NCBI GenBank assembly: GCA_017795085.1
Contig: CP051246.1
Location: forward strand, 870,514 to 934,513
DNA length: 64,000 nucleotides
Direction of reading: 5' to 3'
Origin: Salegentibacter sp.
GTDB taxonomy: Bacteria > Bacteroidota > Bacteroidia > Flavobacteriales > Flavobacteriaceae
Part shown: positions 16,711 to 25,973 of the stretch, piece by piece
Numbering within the stretch: the first letter of the stretch is position 1
How the letters are laid out: each line of letters opens with the position of its first letter
Position numbers and translations under genes: made by a program
Notes under the pieces: model-generated
The model's database searches: none
Told to the model about the DNA's origin: nothing
Seen by the model: only the letters and a program-made list of their open reading frames with translations

Positions 16711-17115
16711 CAACTAAATTGCTAAGTTATTAAATTTTAGATAGCAGAAACCCGATGCCAAACCGCGTAAGCAGCTTTCCTAACATAATCCAAACCGGAA
16801 CACCCCAAATACTTTCATCAAAAATTAACCTTATAAAAACAACCTAATCCCATATATCGTAAACCGGTAAAAACCGGTTTACTACTACTGCCTTCATAAA
16901 ATTATTTTATAGGGAATTTATTCAATTATATACATCATTTTAGGGTTGAAATGGTATTAAACCGATGCCGGCAGGGTGATGGGGTATAGTTTTTCTAATA
17001 TTCCGTAATTTTGTATCTGAAAACAGAAAATATAGCAAGCCCTGTAGAAACCAGGTAGGTCGATAAATTGTGCCGGATAAAACAACTTAAAATTGCGTCG
17101 GTATCCATACCATTA
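16711..17115. other. Divergent intergenic region with hairpin and promoter candidate
   Basis: About 400 bp between the Crp/Fnr gene (minus) and the histidine kinase gene (plus). A perfect stem of 10 bp, GTAAACCGGT and ACCGGTTTAC around a 4-base loop, lies at 16859-16882. A -7-like TAATTTTG lies at 17006-17013, about 100 bp before the kinase start. No small gene is seen. Confidence 0.5.
17006..17013 (+). promoter_or_regulatory. Candidate -7 element for the kinase/response-regulator pair
   Basis: TAATTTTG matches TAnnTTTG and would leave a leader of about 95 bases before ATG 17116. No matching -33 TTG is seen at the usual distance. Confidence 0.35.
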
Positions 17116-18897
17116 ATGAAATTAACACTATCTATAACTTTACTATTATTTAGCCTGCAGTTGCAAGCTCAAATCAACCTTGATTCTATTGTTGTATTAA
17201 GAAAAAATCAACCTAAAAACGCCATTATAGCAATTGATAAATTGCTGTTTTCTAAAAGAACGGCAGATAGTTTAATACCATATTTACACAAAGAAAGTGG
17301 CTATGCATACCAAAACCTAAACGATTTGGACAAATCAATTACTCTTTTAGAAAAAGCAAAAAAAGGTTTTAACCCCAAAACACAAGCCGAGCAGTTAATG
17401 AATGTTGAAATACAACTGTCTAATAATTTTTCCAGACTGAACAAACAAAGTGAAGCCATAAAATATGGGAACAAGGCTTTGCAACGCGCTGAAGAATTAA
17501 ATAACAAGGAGCTAATTGTAAAAGCTAATGACAATATGTCTTACGTCTATTTTATACTTGGGCAGTTGGATAAGGCCATTTCTTATTTGCAAGTATCAAA
17601 AGCATACCATTTAGGGGCTAACAACCAAGAAGCACTTTCTGTTACCTATAACAATTTGGCAATTTTATTTCGAAACAAAGGCGATTTACAGACTTGCATT
17701 TCCTATAATCAGAAATCTTTAGCTATAAATCGTAAGTTGAGGGATATGGCTTCCGTAGCCAAATCTTACAACAACTTGGGAATTGTTTATAACCAATTAA
17801 ACAACACCGAAAAGGCGACATCTTATTTCACAAAAGCCATTGCCCTTAACGATTCTTTGAAGATAAGCAATAGCAATCCACTGATATCGCTGGCAAGATT
17901 GCAACACCAACAAAATGATTTTCAAAACGAAGAAAAAACCTTGTTGAGGGCACTGGATATTGAAGAAAAAACAGGCAGGCCTGATGTGCAAAAATCGCTC
18001 TACCAATCCCTTCTGAAAAATAGTTTAGAGCAAAACAATCCGCTCGGTGCCCAAAGCTATCAATCTACTATTGAACGTATTGACACCGAACTAGCCCTGC
18101 GCCAAAAAGAAGAAAATTTACAACTGGTAGACACGCACAGGCAGTTGCTAGAAAACGAATTGAAATGGCGAGAGCAACAGCAACGCACAATGACCTATCA
18201 ATGGATCGCACTTTCTGTGTTTTTACTCGCGCTGGCCTTCGGGGTCTATTTTTATCAGCGTCAAACCAAAAAAGATTTAGTACGGCAAAAAGAACGTGCT
18301 GTGCTTAAAAATAAGGTTTTACGCTCTCAAATGAATCCGCATTTTATTTTTAATGCCCTTACGGCTATTCAAAATACGGTAATGAATAAAAACCCGTTAG
18401 ATGCTGCATCCTACATTGCAAAATTTGCAAAATTGATTCGTCAGAATTTTGATTTTGTTCAGAAAGAATGGATTAGTTTGGAGGAAGATTTAGATGCACT
18501 TCAAAATTATATGGAAACCCAAAAATTTCGGTTTAACCACAGCTTCGAATATGATATTTCGGTGCAAACGCAAGAGGCGCCAGGCAACCTGAACATTCCG
18601 CCAATGCTATTGCAACCCTTTGTTGAAAATGCCATTGAACACGGATTGAAAAAAAGTGACAACCCCGGAAAGATTGTGGTTTCTGTAAACCAAAAAAATG
18701 AAAAATGCCTGCATTTTACCATTGAAGATAACGGGAAAGGCTATACCCCAACTTCTGACAACAAATTGCACGCCACACAAATTATAAAAGAACGACTCAA
18801 GATTCACAATCCCGGTGATGCTAATAGTTTTAAGATTCAATCCCTCGGTAAAAACAAAGGAACACGGGTTACATTTTCATTGTCGTTAAAATCATAA
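17116..18897 (+). CDS. LytS-type sensor histidine kinase with TPR sensor region
   Basis: A 593-residue protein. The frame starts earlier (17068), but ATG 17116 gives a clean signal peptide (MKLTLSITLLLFSLQLQAQ). TPR repeats fill about residues 40-330, a membrane segment follows near 362-383 (WIALSVFLLALAFGVYFY), and then the His_kinase region with RSQMNPHFIFNALTAIQN (His409 the likely phosphorylated residue) and an ATP-binding domain with NAIEHGLKK and IEDNGKGY. This is the LytS/YehU class that pairs with LytTR regulators. The partner gene starts 5 bp downstream. It senses an unknown periplasmic signal. Confidence 0.88.
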   Translation: MKLTLSITLLLFSLQLQAQINLDSIVVLRKNQPKNAIIAIDKLLFSKRTADSLIPYLHKESGYAYQNLNDLDKSITLLEKAKKGFNPKTQAEQLMNVEIQLSNNFSRLNKQSEAIKYGNKALQRAEELNNKELIVKANDNMSYVYFILGQLDKAISYLQVSKAYHLGANNQEALSVTYNNLAILFRNKGDLQTCISYNQKSLAINRKLRDMASVAKSYNNLGIVYNQLNNTEKATSYFTKAIALNDSLKISNSNPLISLARLQHQQNDFQNEEKTLLRALDIEEKTGRPDVQKSLYQSLLKNSLEQNNPLGAQSYQSTIERIDTELALRQKEENLQLVDTHRQLLENELKWREQQQRTMTYQWIALSVFLLALAFGVYFYQRQTKKDLVRQKERAVLKNKVLRSQMNPHFIFNALTAIQNTVMNKNPLDAASYIAKFAKLIRQNFDFVQKEWISLEEDLDALQNYMETQKFRFNHSFEYDISVQTQEAPGNLNIPPMLLQPFVENAIEHGLKKSDNPGKIVVSVNQKNEKCLHFTIEDNGKGYTPTSDNKLHATQIIKERLKIHNPGDANSFKIQSLGKNKGTRVTFSLSLKS

Positions 18898-18902
18898 AAT
18901 CT

Positions 18903-19610
18903 ATGAAAGTTGTTATTGTTGAAGACGAAAAAAATGCCCAGGAAGCGTTAAAAAATATGCTGCAACTCACCGCACCGCATTTACATATTGAAGTGGTTTT
19001 ACCAAATGTAAAATCAGCTGTTAAGTTCTTGAACAACAATGAAATAGATTTACTTTTTTTGGATATTCAGCTCGAAGACGGCAGCGGATTTGACTTACTC
19101 CATCAGCTAAATTCTCGACAGTTTGGGCTCATTTTCACAACTGCTTATGATGCGCATGCCATTAAAGCCTTCAAGTTTAGCGCTATCGATTATTTGCTCA
19201 AACCCATTGATCCGATCGAATTACAGAATGCCATTCAGCGCGCCGATAAACGTGATTCGCCCACCATTACATCCGTAGCAACGCAAAAAGATGATCAAAA
19301 AATTGTTCTTAAGACGACTGATAATCGCTATTTAATTGCCATCAAAGATATTTTACATCTTGAGGCAGATGGGGCGTACACGATGTTTTACACGAGGGAG
19401 CAAAAAATAATGGTTTCCAAAAACCTGAAATATTATGAAGAACTCTTGCAGGAATACGATTTCGTACGCTGTCATCAATCCCACCTCGTGGCATTATCGC
19501 ACATCAAAGGCTTAAAGACAAACAGCTTACTACTCATCAATGGCACCGAAGTTCCTGTTTCGTATCGCAAACGAAAATTACTGCAAGATGCTATTCGCGA
19601 TTTAAACTAA
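18903..19610 (+). CDS. LytTR family response regulator
   Basis: A 235-residue protein. Receiver domain (1-120) with the acidic pocket VEDE near residue 7 and phospho-acceptor Asp54 in LLFLDIQLEDGSG, the conserved Thr in FTTAYDAHA and Lys in YLLKPID. The LytTR DNA-binding domain follows (about 135-232), with ILHLEADGAYTMFYT, FVRCHQSHLVALSHI and VPVSYRKRK. It pairs with the LytS-type kinase 5 bp upstream. LytTR regulators bind two direct repeats about 21-22 bp apart, and such a pair is found just after this gene, before the membrane/ankyrin genes. Confidence 0.92.
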   Translation: MKVVIVEDEKNAQEALKNMLQLTAPHLHIEVVLPNVKSAVKFLNNNEIDLLFLDIQLEDGSGFDLLHQLNSRQFGLIFTTAYDAHAIKAFKFSAIDYLLKPIDPIELQNAIQRADKRDSPTITSVATQKDDQKIVLKTTDNRYLIAIKDILHLEADGAYTMFYTREQKIMVSKNLKYYEELLQEYDFVRCHQSHLVALSHIKGLKTNSLLLINGTEVPVSYRKRKLLQDAIRDLN

Positions 19611-19618
19611 CCAATCAT

Positions 19619-19649
19619 ACGCTTATCAATTTTCTATCAACGCTTATGA
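19619..19649 (+). promoter_or_regulatory. LytTR-box-like direct repeat pair
   Basis: ACGCTTATCA (19619-19628) and ACGCTTATGA (19640-19649) agree in 9 of 10 bases and are separated by 11 bp. This is the same geometry as the YpdB-type sites of LytTR regulators. They lie between the LytTR gene and the first gene of the following run, about 30 bp before a -7-like TAGGTTTG (19680-19687). Confidence 0.55.
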
Positions 19650-19679
19650 GTTGAATTTTATTTTTAACAGTTTGGGTAA

Positions 19680-19687
19680 TAGGTTTG
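19680..19687 (+). promoter_or_regulatory. Candidate -7 element for the membrane/ankyrin gene run
   Basis: TAGGTTTG matches TAnnTTTG, 34 bp before the ATG at 19722. The -33 region lacks a good TTG, which would suit a promoter that needs an activator such as the LytTR regulator. Confidence 0.45.
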
Positions 19688-19721
19688 CTTCCAATTATAA
19701 AACTATTAAAACAACTACATT

Positions 19722-20129
19722 ATGATTGGAATTATTATTGCCATTTTAGGCGGACTTATTGCCTCAGCTAGCGTGATTATCGCTAAAAAACCAAATGCCA
19801 AAGAACTGATTGACAAACTTACACCATACCAAGGCTGGATTGGCGTTATACTTGCTTTTTGGGGTGTTTGGGGTGCCATTAGTTCAATCCTCAATATTGG
19901 AAGTTTAAGCCTTGCCTGGATCATCGGCTTAGCGGTTGCCGTGGTAGAATTTGTCGTTGGATTTTTACTGGGTTACGGTTTGATTTCTAAATACCTTTTA
20001 GAAAAGAATGAAATTGCAAAAGAAAAAGGCCAGGCCCTGCGATTAAAGCTCGCAAAATACCAAATTCCTGCTGGATTGATCCTTTTGTCCTTGGGTGTAC
20101 TCTTATTGGCGTTCTATATAATTGGGTAA
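19722..20129 (+). CDS. Small polytopic membrane protein, unknown
   Basis: A 135-residue protein with four predicted membrane segments (about residues 2-22, 37-58, 65-88 and 114-133), rich in Gly, Ile and Leu. The start MIGIIIAILGGLIASASVII has the form of a first transmembrane helix rather than a cleaved signal. No family recognised. It is the first gene after the LytTR-box-like repeats and precedes the ankyrin pair by 40 bp, so it may be their membrane partner. Confidence 0.7.
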   Translation: MIGIIIAILGGLIASASVIIAKKPNAKELIDKLTPYQGWIGVILAFWGVWGAISSILNIGSLSLAWIIGLAVAVVEFVVGFLLGYGLISKYLLEKNEIAKEKGQALRLKLAKYQIPAGLILLSLGVLLLAFYIIG

Positions 20130-20169
20130 TGTAATGGATTAAATCAATAAATAATGAAAATCAAGATAA

Positions 20170-21381
20170 ATGGATTCGTTAAAACAAGCCTTTTTGAGTA
20201 AAGATTATGCCCGGGTGGAAGCTATTATTTTAAGCGAAGTAAGTTCTTTTAAAAAACTAGCTCCCTTTGATCAAAATCAAATCATTAGCACATTTTTAAG
20301 GCTAAAGAAATATGACTTTATCTTAAAGCTATCCGACTCAGATGCGTTGATTTTAGATGTGTTTGAATTGGACAAACTCAACGGAAGTTTTATTAAAATC
20401 GTTTTCTCAGAAACGCCATTTTACTCCCAAGCCATTACTCCATATAATTTTGAAAGCCTTTCCCCAGAAAAACCAAATCAAGAGGCCTTAGATTTCTTTG
20501 AGGATTTTGTTTCAAAAATAGAAAACATAGAAGAAAGCATAGGCAATGAATCGCTTTTGAAGCTCGCACTCCATAAAAAATTGCCAATTCAAACTCTTGA
20601 AATACTGGTGAAGGCGGGTTGTAATATCACAGAAATGGATGCTACAGACAATACCTTGCTCTTTAACAAATTGAAAGAACCAGTGATGCAGTGGCTTATT
20701 GACCAAGGTTTAGATGTGAACCATAAAAATAAAGGAGGTAAAACGCCACTACTGCGAGCCATTGAAAATAATCAGCTTGATATGGTTCAACTTCTTTTAG
20801 AAAATGATGCAGATACGTCTATAAAAGACAAAGACGGAAATTCCATTTTTCATATTGCATTGATTGATAAGGTTTCTTATGAACTTTTTGATCTGCTTTG
20901 TGAATACGACAGTCCTTCTTTAGAAGAAATCAACTCCAACGGGTCAACCCTGCTGTTCAACTATATCGATAGATTGTACACTTCGGGTGAAAAAGAATTG
21001 GAATACCTCAACAAATTACTCGAAATGGGGGGCGATATTCATCAGGTAAATCGCAATGCGTATGGCGAAGAAACAACTGTTTTGGAGGCGGCATTAAAAA
21101 AAGGATTTGCCGTGTTTGAAACGCTTTTGAAACATGATTATCAAGATGTTAACCTCGCCGATAACGATGGCAACACCATCTTACATAAGGTGTGCGCAAT
21201 GCAACTCAATTTTGATCAAGGCAAGGCAAAAGAACAGTATAAAATGACCAAGTTGTTACTCAAACAAGGTGCCGATACATCTATAAGGAACACGCAAGAT
21301 AAAACCCCATTAGGCCTCGCCTCTGACGATAATTTAAAAGAGAAAGTTGTGGTTTTATTGTTGAAAAACAACTCGAAATAA
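20170..21381 (+). CDS. Ankyrin-repeat protein
   Basis: A 403-residue cytosolic protein. The first about 110 residues are helical and without clear repeats. From about residue 125 there are some seven ankyrin repeats, some divergent: NKGGKTPLLRAIENNQLDMVQLLLENDAD, DKDGNSIFHIALI, DNDGNTILHKVCA and TQDKTPLGLASDDN are the clearest (given as separate motif parts). No signal peptide and no enzymatic domain. Ankyrin stacks mediate protein binding. The next gene, 25 bp downstream, encodes a second ankyrin protein, so the two are probably translated together and may bind a common partner. Confidence 0.85.
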   Translation: MDSLKQAFLSKDYARVEAIILSEVSSFKKLAPFDQNQIISTFLRLKKYDFILKLSDSDALILDVFELDKLNGSFIKIVFSETPFYSQAITPYNFESLSPEKPNQEALDFFEDFVSKIENIEESIGNESLLKLALHKKLPIQTLEILVKAGCNITEMDATDNTLLFNKLKEPVMQWLIDQGLDVNHKNKGGKTPLLRAIENNQLDMVQLLLENDADTSIKDKDGNSIFHIALIDKVSYELFDLLCEYDSPSLEEINSNGSTLLFNYIDRLYTSGEKELEYLNKLLEMGGDIHQVNRNAYGEETTVLEAALKKGFAVFETLLKHDYQDVNLADNDGNTILHKVCAMQLNFDQGKAKEQYKMTKLLLKQGADTSIRNTQDKTPLGLASDDNLKEKVVVLLLKNNSK

Positions 21382-21406
21382 CGGTTAACTAATCAAAAAA
21401 CCTAAA

Positions 21407-22771
21407 ATGAGTAAATCATTCTTAATTGCCTGTGAAAACGGCAACCGAAAAATAGCCGAACTGTTATTGGAAAATGAAGTTTCGGACGTTAACTATACCG
21501 ACAACAAAGGTCGTACAGCTTTGCATTACGCCGCTCATCAGGGATATAAAGAAATCTGTGCCAACTTAATTAAAAAAGGTGCCGATGTAAACTATGAAGA
21601 CCATCAAGGTGAAACGCCACTTTATTTTGCAACGCTAAAAAACCAGACGCAAGCCATCAAATTGCTGTTAGAAAACAATGCCAAAACAGAAATTACTGAT
21701 AAAGCAGAAAACACACTCTTACATCTTGCTACTAAAAATGGGCAAAAACCTCTGGCCAAATTATTCCTGGAAAACGGGCTGCAACTGGAAAGCACTAATA
21801 ACACTGGCCAAACCCCGTTAATGTTGGCGGTTACTTATTGCAAAAAACTATTGATTGACTTCTTTATAGAGCAGGGCGCAGATACAGGTATCAAAACAAA
21901 AGATGGCAATAACCTTATTCATTTGGCATTATCTTCCGGCAATATGCCTATCATCAAAACCCTGCTTGAAAACGGTATTCCGGTAGATGAACCCGATGCA
22001 CAATCAGTCACGCCCCTGCAATATGCGTGTTATAATAACAACATTATGCTGGTCAGGTTGTTTTTGGAAAAAGGGGGCAATATTTTTCAGCATACCCCAA
22101 GCGGATTGTCTCCTATTTATTACGTTTGTGCCTACAACCAAAAACAGTTGGTCAACCTGTTTTTAGAGCAAGGTTTAGATGTTGATTTCCAAACCCCTTC
22201 GCAAAGCGAATTAAGCATGGGAAGCTATCTCGATTTTGTGGAAACGGCTCAGGATTTATCATCAGACAGTTTGTTTAACATCTGCCAATCCCGAACCTCC
22301 GGCGGTGAAAGTTTACTGCATATCGCTACAAAGAACGGGCATTTGTATATGGTAGAATTACTGCTTAAAAAAGGGGGCAATGTAAATATTCAGGATGAAT
22401 CCGGAAACACCGCCTTGCACTATGCCTCCGCAGTTGGGAACAAAGATATTGTTGCCTTATTGATAAAAAATGGTGCCGATGTCAACCTATCGAATGTGAG
22501 GGAACAAAAATCCCTGGATTATGCCAGTATTCGGGGCTATAATGAAATTGCCGCCCTCATTTTAGGTGAAAAAGATATTGCTGACGTATTAAAAACCAAG
22601 CCAACCAATAATGCTGTTTCCGTTGAGAACAATAGTATTCAATCTGCAGTTTCAATGAGTAAAGATGAGATTAAAGCCAAACTAAAGGAACTTAAAGAAT
22701 TATATGAAGAAGGCTTATTGGAGGAAGGGGAATTTAAAGAAGCGAAAGCTAAGATCATCAATTCATTATAA
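21407..22771 (+). CDS. Ankyrin-repeat protein with C-terminal SHOCT-like segment
   Basis: A 454-residue protein with about ten ankyrin repeats that begin almost at the first residue (NKGRTALHYAAHQGYKEICANLI, HQGETPLYFATLKN and so on) and run to about residue 390. The last 30 residues, about 423-452 (DEIKAKLKELKELYEEGLLEEGEFKEAKAKI in family pattern), look like a SHOCT domain: a short helix pair with the LxxLxxxGxITxxEFxxxK spacing. SHOCT is usually found at protein ends and is linked to oligomerisation or membrane-associated roles. No signal peptide. It follows the first ankyrin gene by 25 bp. Confidence 0.85.
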   Translation: MSKSFLIACENGNRKIAELLLENEVSDVNYTDNKGRTALHYAAHQGYKEICANLIKKGADVNYEDHQGETPLYFATLKNQTQAIKLLLENNAKTEITDKAENTLLHLATKNGQKPLAKLFLENGLQLESTNNTGQTPLMLAVTYCKKLLIDFFIEQGADTGIKTKDGNNLIHLALSSGNMPIIKTLLENGIPVDEPDAQSVTPLQYACYNNNIMLVRLFLEKGGNIFQHTPSGLSPIYYVCAYNQKQLVNLFLEQGLDVDFQTPSQSELSMGSYLDFVETAQDLSSDSLFNICQSRTSGGESLLHIATKNGHLYMVELLLKKGGNVNIQDESGNTALHYASAVGNKDIVALLIKNGADVNLSNVREQKSLDYASIRGYNEIAALILGEKDIADVLKTKPTNNAVSVENNSIQSAVSMSKDEIKAKLKELKELYEEGLLEEGEFKEAKAKIINSL

Positions 22772-22827
22772 ATATGAATAAAGGAAGATGTTACAAATAC
22801 ATCATTTCATGATAAAATCTTAAAATA

Positions 22828-23691
22828 ATGGATTATCCCAATAATATAAAACTAAGTATAATCATTTTTAGTGTTTTCACTTGGAACTTCCTCACAGTCC
22901 ATGGTCAGGAATTGGAACCCCTGATCCTGGCAGAAAGGATCTTCAGTAAAGAGCATATGCCAAATATGGATGCCTACATAACAGAAGACTACAAAGGTCC
23001 TTTGGGTTTTGATTTCAAAAAAAGAGTTACCCCAAGGTTCACTTTGCTGGAGCAGAAAAAAACTTCAGCTGTAATAACTATGACGCTTTTAGATTCTTTA
23101 GCAGAAGGAATAGATACGTACTTATATTTTCAAAAAGATTCCATTTGGAAAGTGAGTGCCTTTAGGACGCTTGCCAATACAGGTATTATTCAGGAACTAA
23201 AGAACTCATTAGAGCAAATGTCTAAAAGAGAGGTAAGGCGCATCATAAAATACCATAAAAGACGGGACGATACCGATGCCTACGCTATTTTTGCATCAAT
23301 GGATAATTACAACTTTCAATTAGGCAACGCACGGCTTATATTAGAATTGGATCAAAACATAGAAAAGCATTTTCTGGAAAACCAGGATGACTTTGAAAGG
23401 CTAAAACGTATGGCTTTGGAACAGTTGCAAAAAGAAAACAGCATGCAACAAGGAAGGATAAACCTGATTGAAAATTTAGAACCGGCATATCAAAAACTAT
23501 TTATTTCCTCTGTTTCAACTGGGGGGCATAATTTTAAAAACTGTATCAATTTTTTAATTGGAGGAACATTAGATAATTCTGTGGGATACCTGTATGTTGA
23601 AGATAAAAAAGATTTACCCCTTATGAACCCTAAAAATTTTATTATGATAAAGAAAATTACCGGGTACTGGTACATTTATAAAACGACATAA
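22828..23691 (+). CDS. Secreted protein, unknown
   Basis: A 287-residue protein with a signal peptide (cleavage expected after VHGQ, about residue 26). The mature part is helix-rich and charged with no recognised domain. A GG-INFLIGGTLDNSVGYLYVED segment near the C-terminus looks like a small beta hairpin. It lies 56 bp after the ankyrin-SHOCT gene and 65 bp before the YD-repeat lipoprotein gene, and its membership in the same transcription unit is likely but not certain. Confidence 0.75.
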   Translation: MDYPNNIKLSIIIFSVFTWNFLTVHGQELEPLILAERIFSKEHMPNMDAYITEDYKGPLGFDFKKRVTPRFTLLEQKKTSAVITMTLLDSLAEGIDTYLYFQKDSIWKVSAFRTLANTGIIQELKNSLEQMSKREVRRIIKYHKRRDDTDAYAIFASMDNYNFQLGNARLILELDQNIEKHFLENQDDFERLKRMALEQLQKENSMQQGRINLIENLEPAYQKLFISSVSTGGHNFKNCINFLIGGTLDNSVGYLYVEDKKDLPLMNPKNFIMIKKITGYWYIYKTT

Positions 23692-23756
23692 ATTTTAGAA
23701 GCAGTTAAGAAAAAAATAGAATTAAAATTTTGCCTCAAAATATTAGACCTCTAAAA

Positions 23757-25133
23757 ATGAAAAAAACAATCATAATATTCAAAATCAGCCTGTTATTTTT
23801 TATTGGAGTTTCTTTAATAACTGGTTGTGCCACAGCTAAAAAAACGAAACCGGTAATTGATAAAGAAGAAACTGATTGGAAAAAAATGAATTTAAAAGGA
23901 AAAGTCAAGACTGTACAGGAAGTTTCAACTACCAAGTATCCTAATGAAGAGGCGAAAATAAGAACATCGGAATATGCCTTTAACAGGTATGGGAAGCAAC
24001 TATTTTCTGATACTGATGAATATTCACACGAGAGTACCTATAACTCGGAAGGACAAATCATAGAAATGAAACAATATTTTCAAGATCGATTAGAAAAAAA
24101 AATAGTTCATAGCTATTCCAGTAAGGGCGAGAAAATTGCGAAAAGCACCTATATGTCCCCTACGTTTGAAACAATGGAAGAGTGGGAGGCCCATCAAGCC
24201 AAAAAATCTACCCTCCCGCACGAAGGGCTATATCTTCAAAATAAGCTGGAAATTCACGAAAATGGCAACCAGACAATAACCGTGTATAAGCAAAATAACG
24301 AAATAGATCGTGTGCAAAATGAGATTTATGAAGATTCAAAATTAGTAGAACTTACTGTAAAAGTTCCTTTTTCAGATGCTTTTGGTTATAAAAAGACCTG
24401 GAAGTATGACGACTATGGGAATCTTGTAAAGTTTAAAAAATATGTTAGTCCAGAGGAAAGATTAGAACATATTTGGGAATATGAGTATGATAAAAAAAAC
24501 CGAATAATTAAAAAGACCTATCTGCGCTATATGCCTAAAAGTTCTTCTACATTTAATAAAGGACATCTGAAAGATTATACCAAAGGGTACTATTTGGATG
24601 AAAACCTATCGTATATCACCACATTCCAATATGATGCCAATGGAAGCCTTACTTCCGAAATACGAAAAAAGTATACCGGCGAATTAGTTCGTGAAATAAC
24701 TTATGATCTTACTTATGATTCCAACCAACATTTAATACAGGAAAACGTGTACAATTCTAAAGAAACTAATGTCAAAAACTATATGGAATACGATGAAAAT
24801 GGGAATGAAATATTCTATAAGTCGGTTGATGTTAATGGAGACCTGATATCAAAAGTTATAAGAAAATTCGATTCCGTTTCGAATATGACAGAACGTATTG
24901 TTTATAAGGCCGATGAAAGCATAAACTTAAACGAATCTTACGTTTATGACACCAGGGGCAATGTGAAAGAACATATTATAAGAAAGCCTCTTGAAGAAAC
25001 CATAGAAACAAAGGTTTATGATTATGATGGCATTGGTAACTGGGTGAAATTTGAGCTCGAATTTCTCTCTTCAGAAACTAATGAGGTACTACAACAAGTG
25101 ATTAATGAGCGTGAAATAATTTACTATGAGTAA
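23757..25133 (+). CDS. Lipoprotein with YD-type (RHS-like) repeats
   Basis: A 458-residue protein from ATG 23757. An upstream TTG-type extension (23730) would precede the signal and is not needed. The lipoprotein signal is MKKTIIIFKISLLFFIG then VSLITGC (lipidated Cys near residue 24). The mature protein is made of divergent beta-strand repeats with the YD pattern: WKYDDYGNLVKFKKY, WEYEYDKKNRIIKKTYL, FQYDANGSLTSEIRK, MEYDENGNEIFYKSV and YDYDGIGNWVKFELE. Such repeats usually form an extended sheet or cage. No toxin tip follows, so this is a short stand-alone relative and not an RHS toxin. Confidence 0.82.
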   Translation: MKKTIIIFKISLLFFIGVSLITGCATAKKTKPVIDKEETDWKKMNLKGKVKTVQEVSTTKYPNEEAKIRTSEYAFNRYGKQLFSDTDEYSHESTYNSEGQIIEMKQYFQDRLEKKIVHSYSSKGEKIAKSTYMSPTFETMEEWEAHQAKKSTLPHEGLYLQNKLEIHENGNQTITVYKQNNEIDRVQNEIYEDSKLVELTVKVPFSDAFGYKKTWKYDDYGNLVKFKKYVSPEERLEHIWEYEYDKKNRIIKKTYLRYMPKSSSTFNKGHLKDYTKGYYLDENLSYITTFQYDANGSLTSEIRKKYTGELVREITYDLTYDSNQHLIQENVYNSKETNVKNYMEYDENGNEIFYKSVDVNGDLISKVIRKFDSVSNMTERIVYKADESINLNESYVYDTRGNVKEHIIRKPLEETIETKVYDYDGIGNWVKFELEFLSSETNEVLQQVINEREIIYYE

Positions 25134-25290
25134 CTAAAAAAAGATAGATATTATAATTGAAAAAAATGTGAAAAAATTGGGAATATAAGCAAGTTAGGGG
25201 GCACTTGAAACAAAAAAATAATTAGATTTACCTATAAATTTAGCTTAAGCTACGGTTAATGAATATATCACTCATTAAAAAAAGGATATT

Positions 25291-25755
25291 ATGAAAAAAT
25301 GGAATTTTAAAGTGAAGCTCAATCCCAACGCGATAAGTAAGAATTTAGAAGCTTCGCTTGGATCTCTTAACGGATTTGTATTCAATATAGAAAAGGAAAG
25401 CAGCAATTTAATATCCTTTAAAATTCGCAAACGTCTCCTTTATTCCTGGTACATCATTTATCATAATAACGTTATTGTGAATGGAAGATTATCTAAAGCA
25501 GATACTAAAAATGAGACCAATGTACATATTTCCTTTAGTCAACACTTTTTATGGAAATTTGTGATATTTACACACCTTTTTTTGGGCTTGGGTTTTGTAA
25601 TCGCTATAATTTTAGGAAACAATGATATCCCTATGTATTTATTAGCAGCTATTACTTTAGCAATTGGAATATTTTTATGGTTTAGGCTACAGAAAAAATA
25701 CGAAAGAAATGTTCAGGAATACAAGATCTTAATTTCTAAAACACTAGAGTTTTAA
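25291..25755 (+). CDS. Small membrane protein with two C-terminal helices, unknown
   Basis: A 154-residue protein. Residues 1-85 form a soluble part (KLNPNAISKNLEASLGSLNGF and a WYIIYHNNVIVNGRL strand pair) and then two membrane segments follow near 92-111 and 117-133. The C-terminal KKYERNVQEYKILISKTLEF is charged. No family recognised. The gap from the YD-repeat gene is 157 bp, so it may have its own promoter. Confidence 0.65.
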   Translation: MKKWNFKVKLNPNAISKNLEASLGSLNGFVFNIEKESSNLISFKIRKRLLYSWYIIYHNNVIVNGRLSKADTKNETNVHISFSQHFLWKFVIFTHLFLGLGFVIAIILGNNDIPMYLLAAITLAIGIFLWFRLQKKYERNVQEYKILISKTLEF

Positions 25756-25973
25756 TGCGAATTACCATAAAGCGGGTTGATGACAAATAGCGTTAATACC
25801 AAAATTGGTGGTACTATCCCGAAACTTACCTATAACTGTTACGGCCGTGCAGAAAATTTATAATGATTTTTACTAAATATCACGCCTTGTGTCTTGCCAC
25901 AGGGAGAAAAAATCCGAAAACTCGCAGGCTATATGCCCTGCGATGTTTTCACAGATCAGTTTCCCTTTGGGGG

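Noticed and set aside
23757..25133. Reading the YD-repeat lipoprotein as an RHS toxin
   Set aside because: It lacks the RHS core motif and any variable C-terminal toxin tip, and no immunity gene follows directly.
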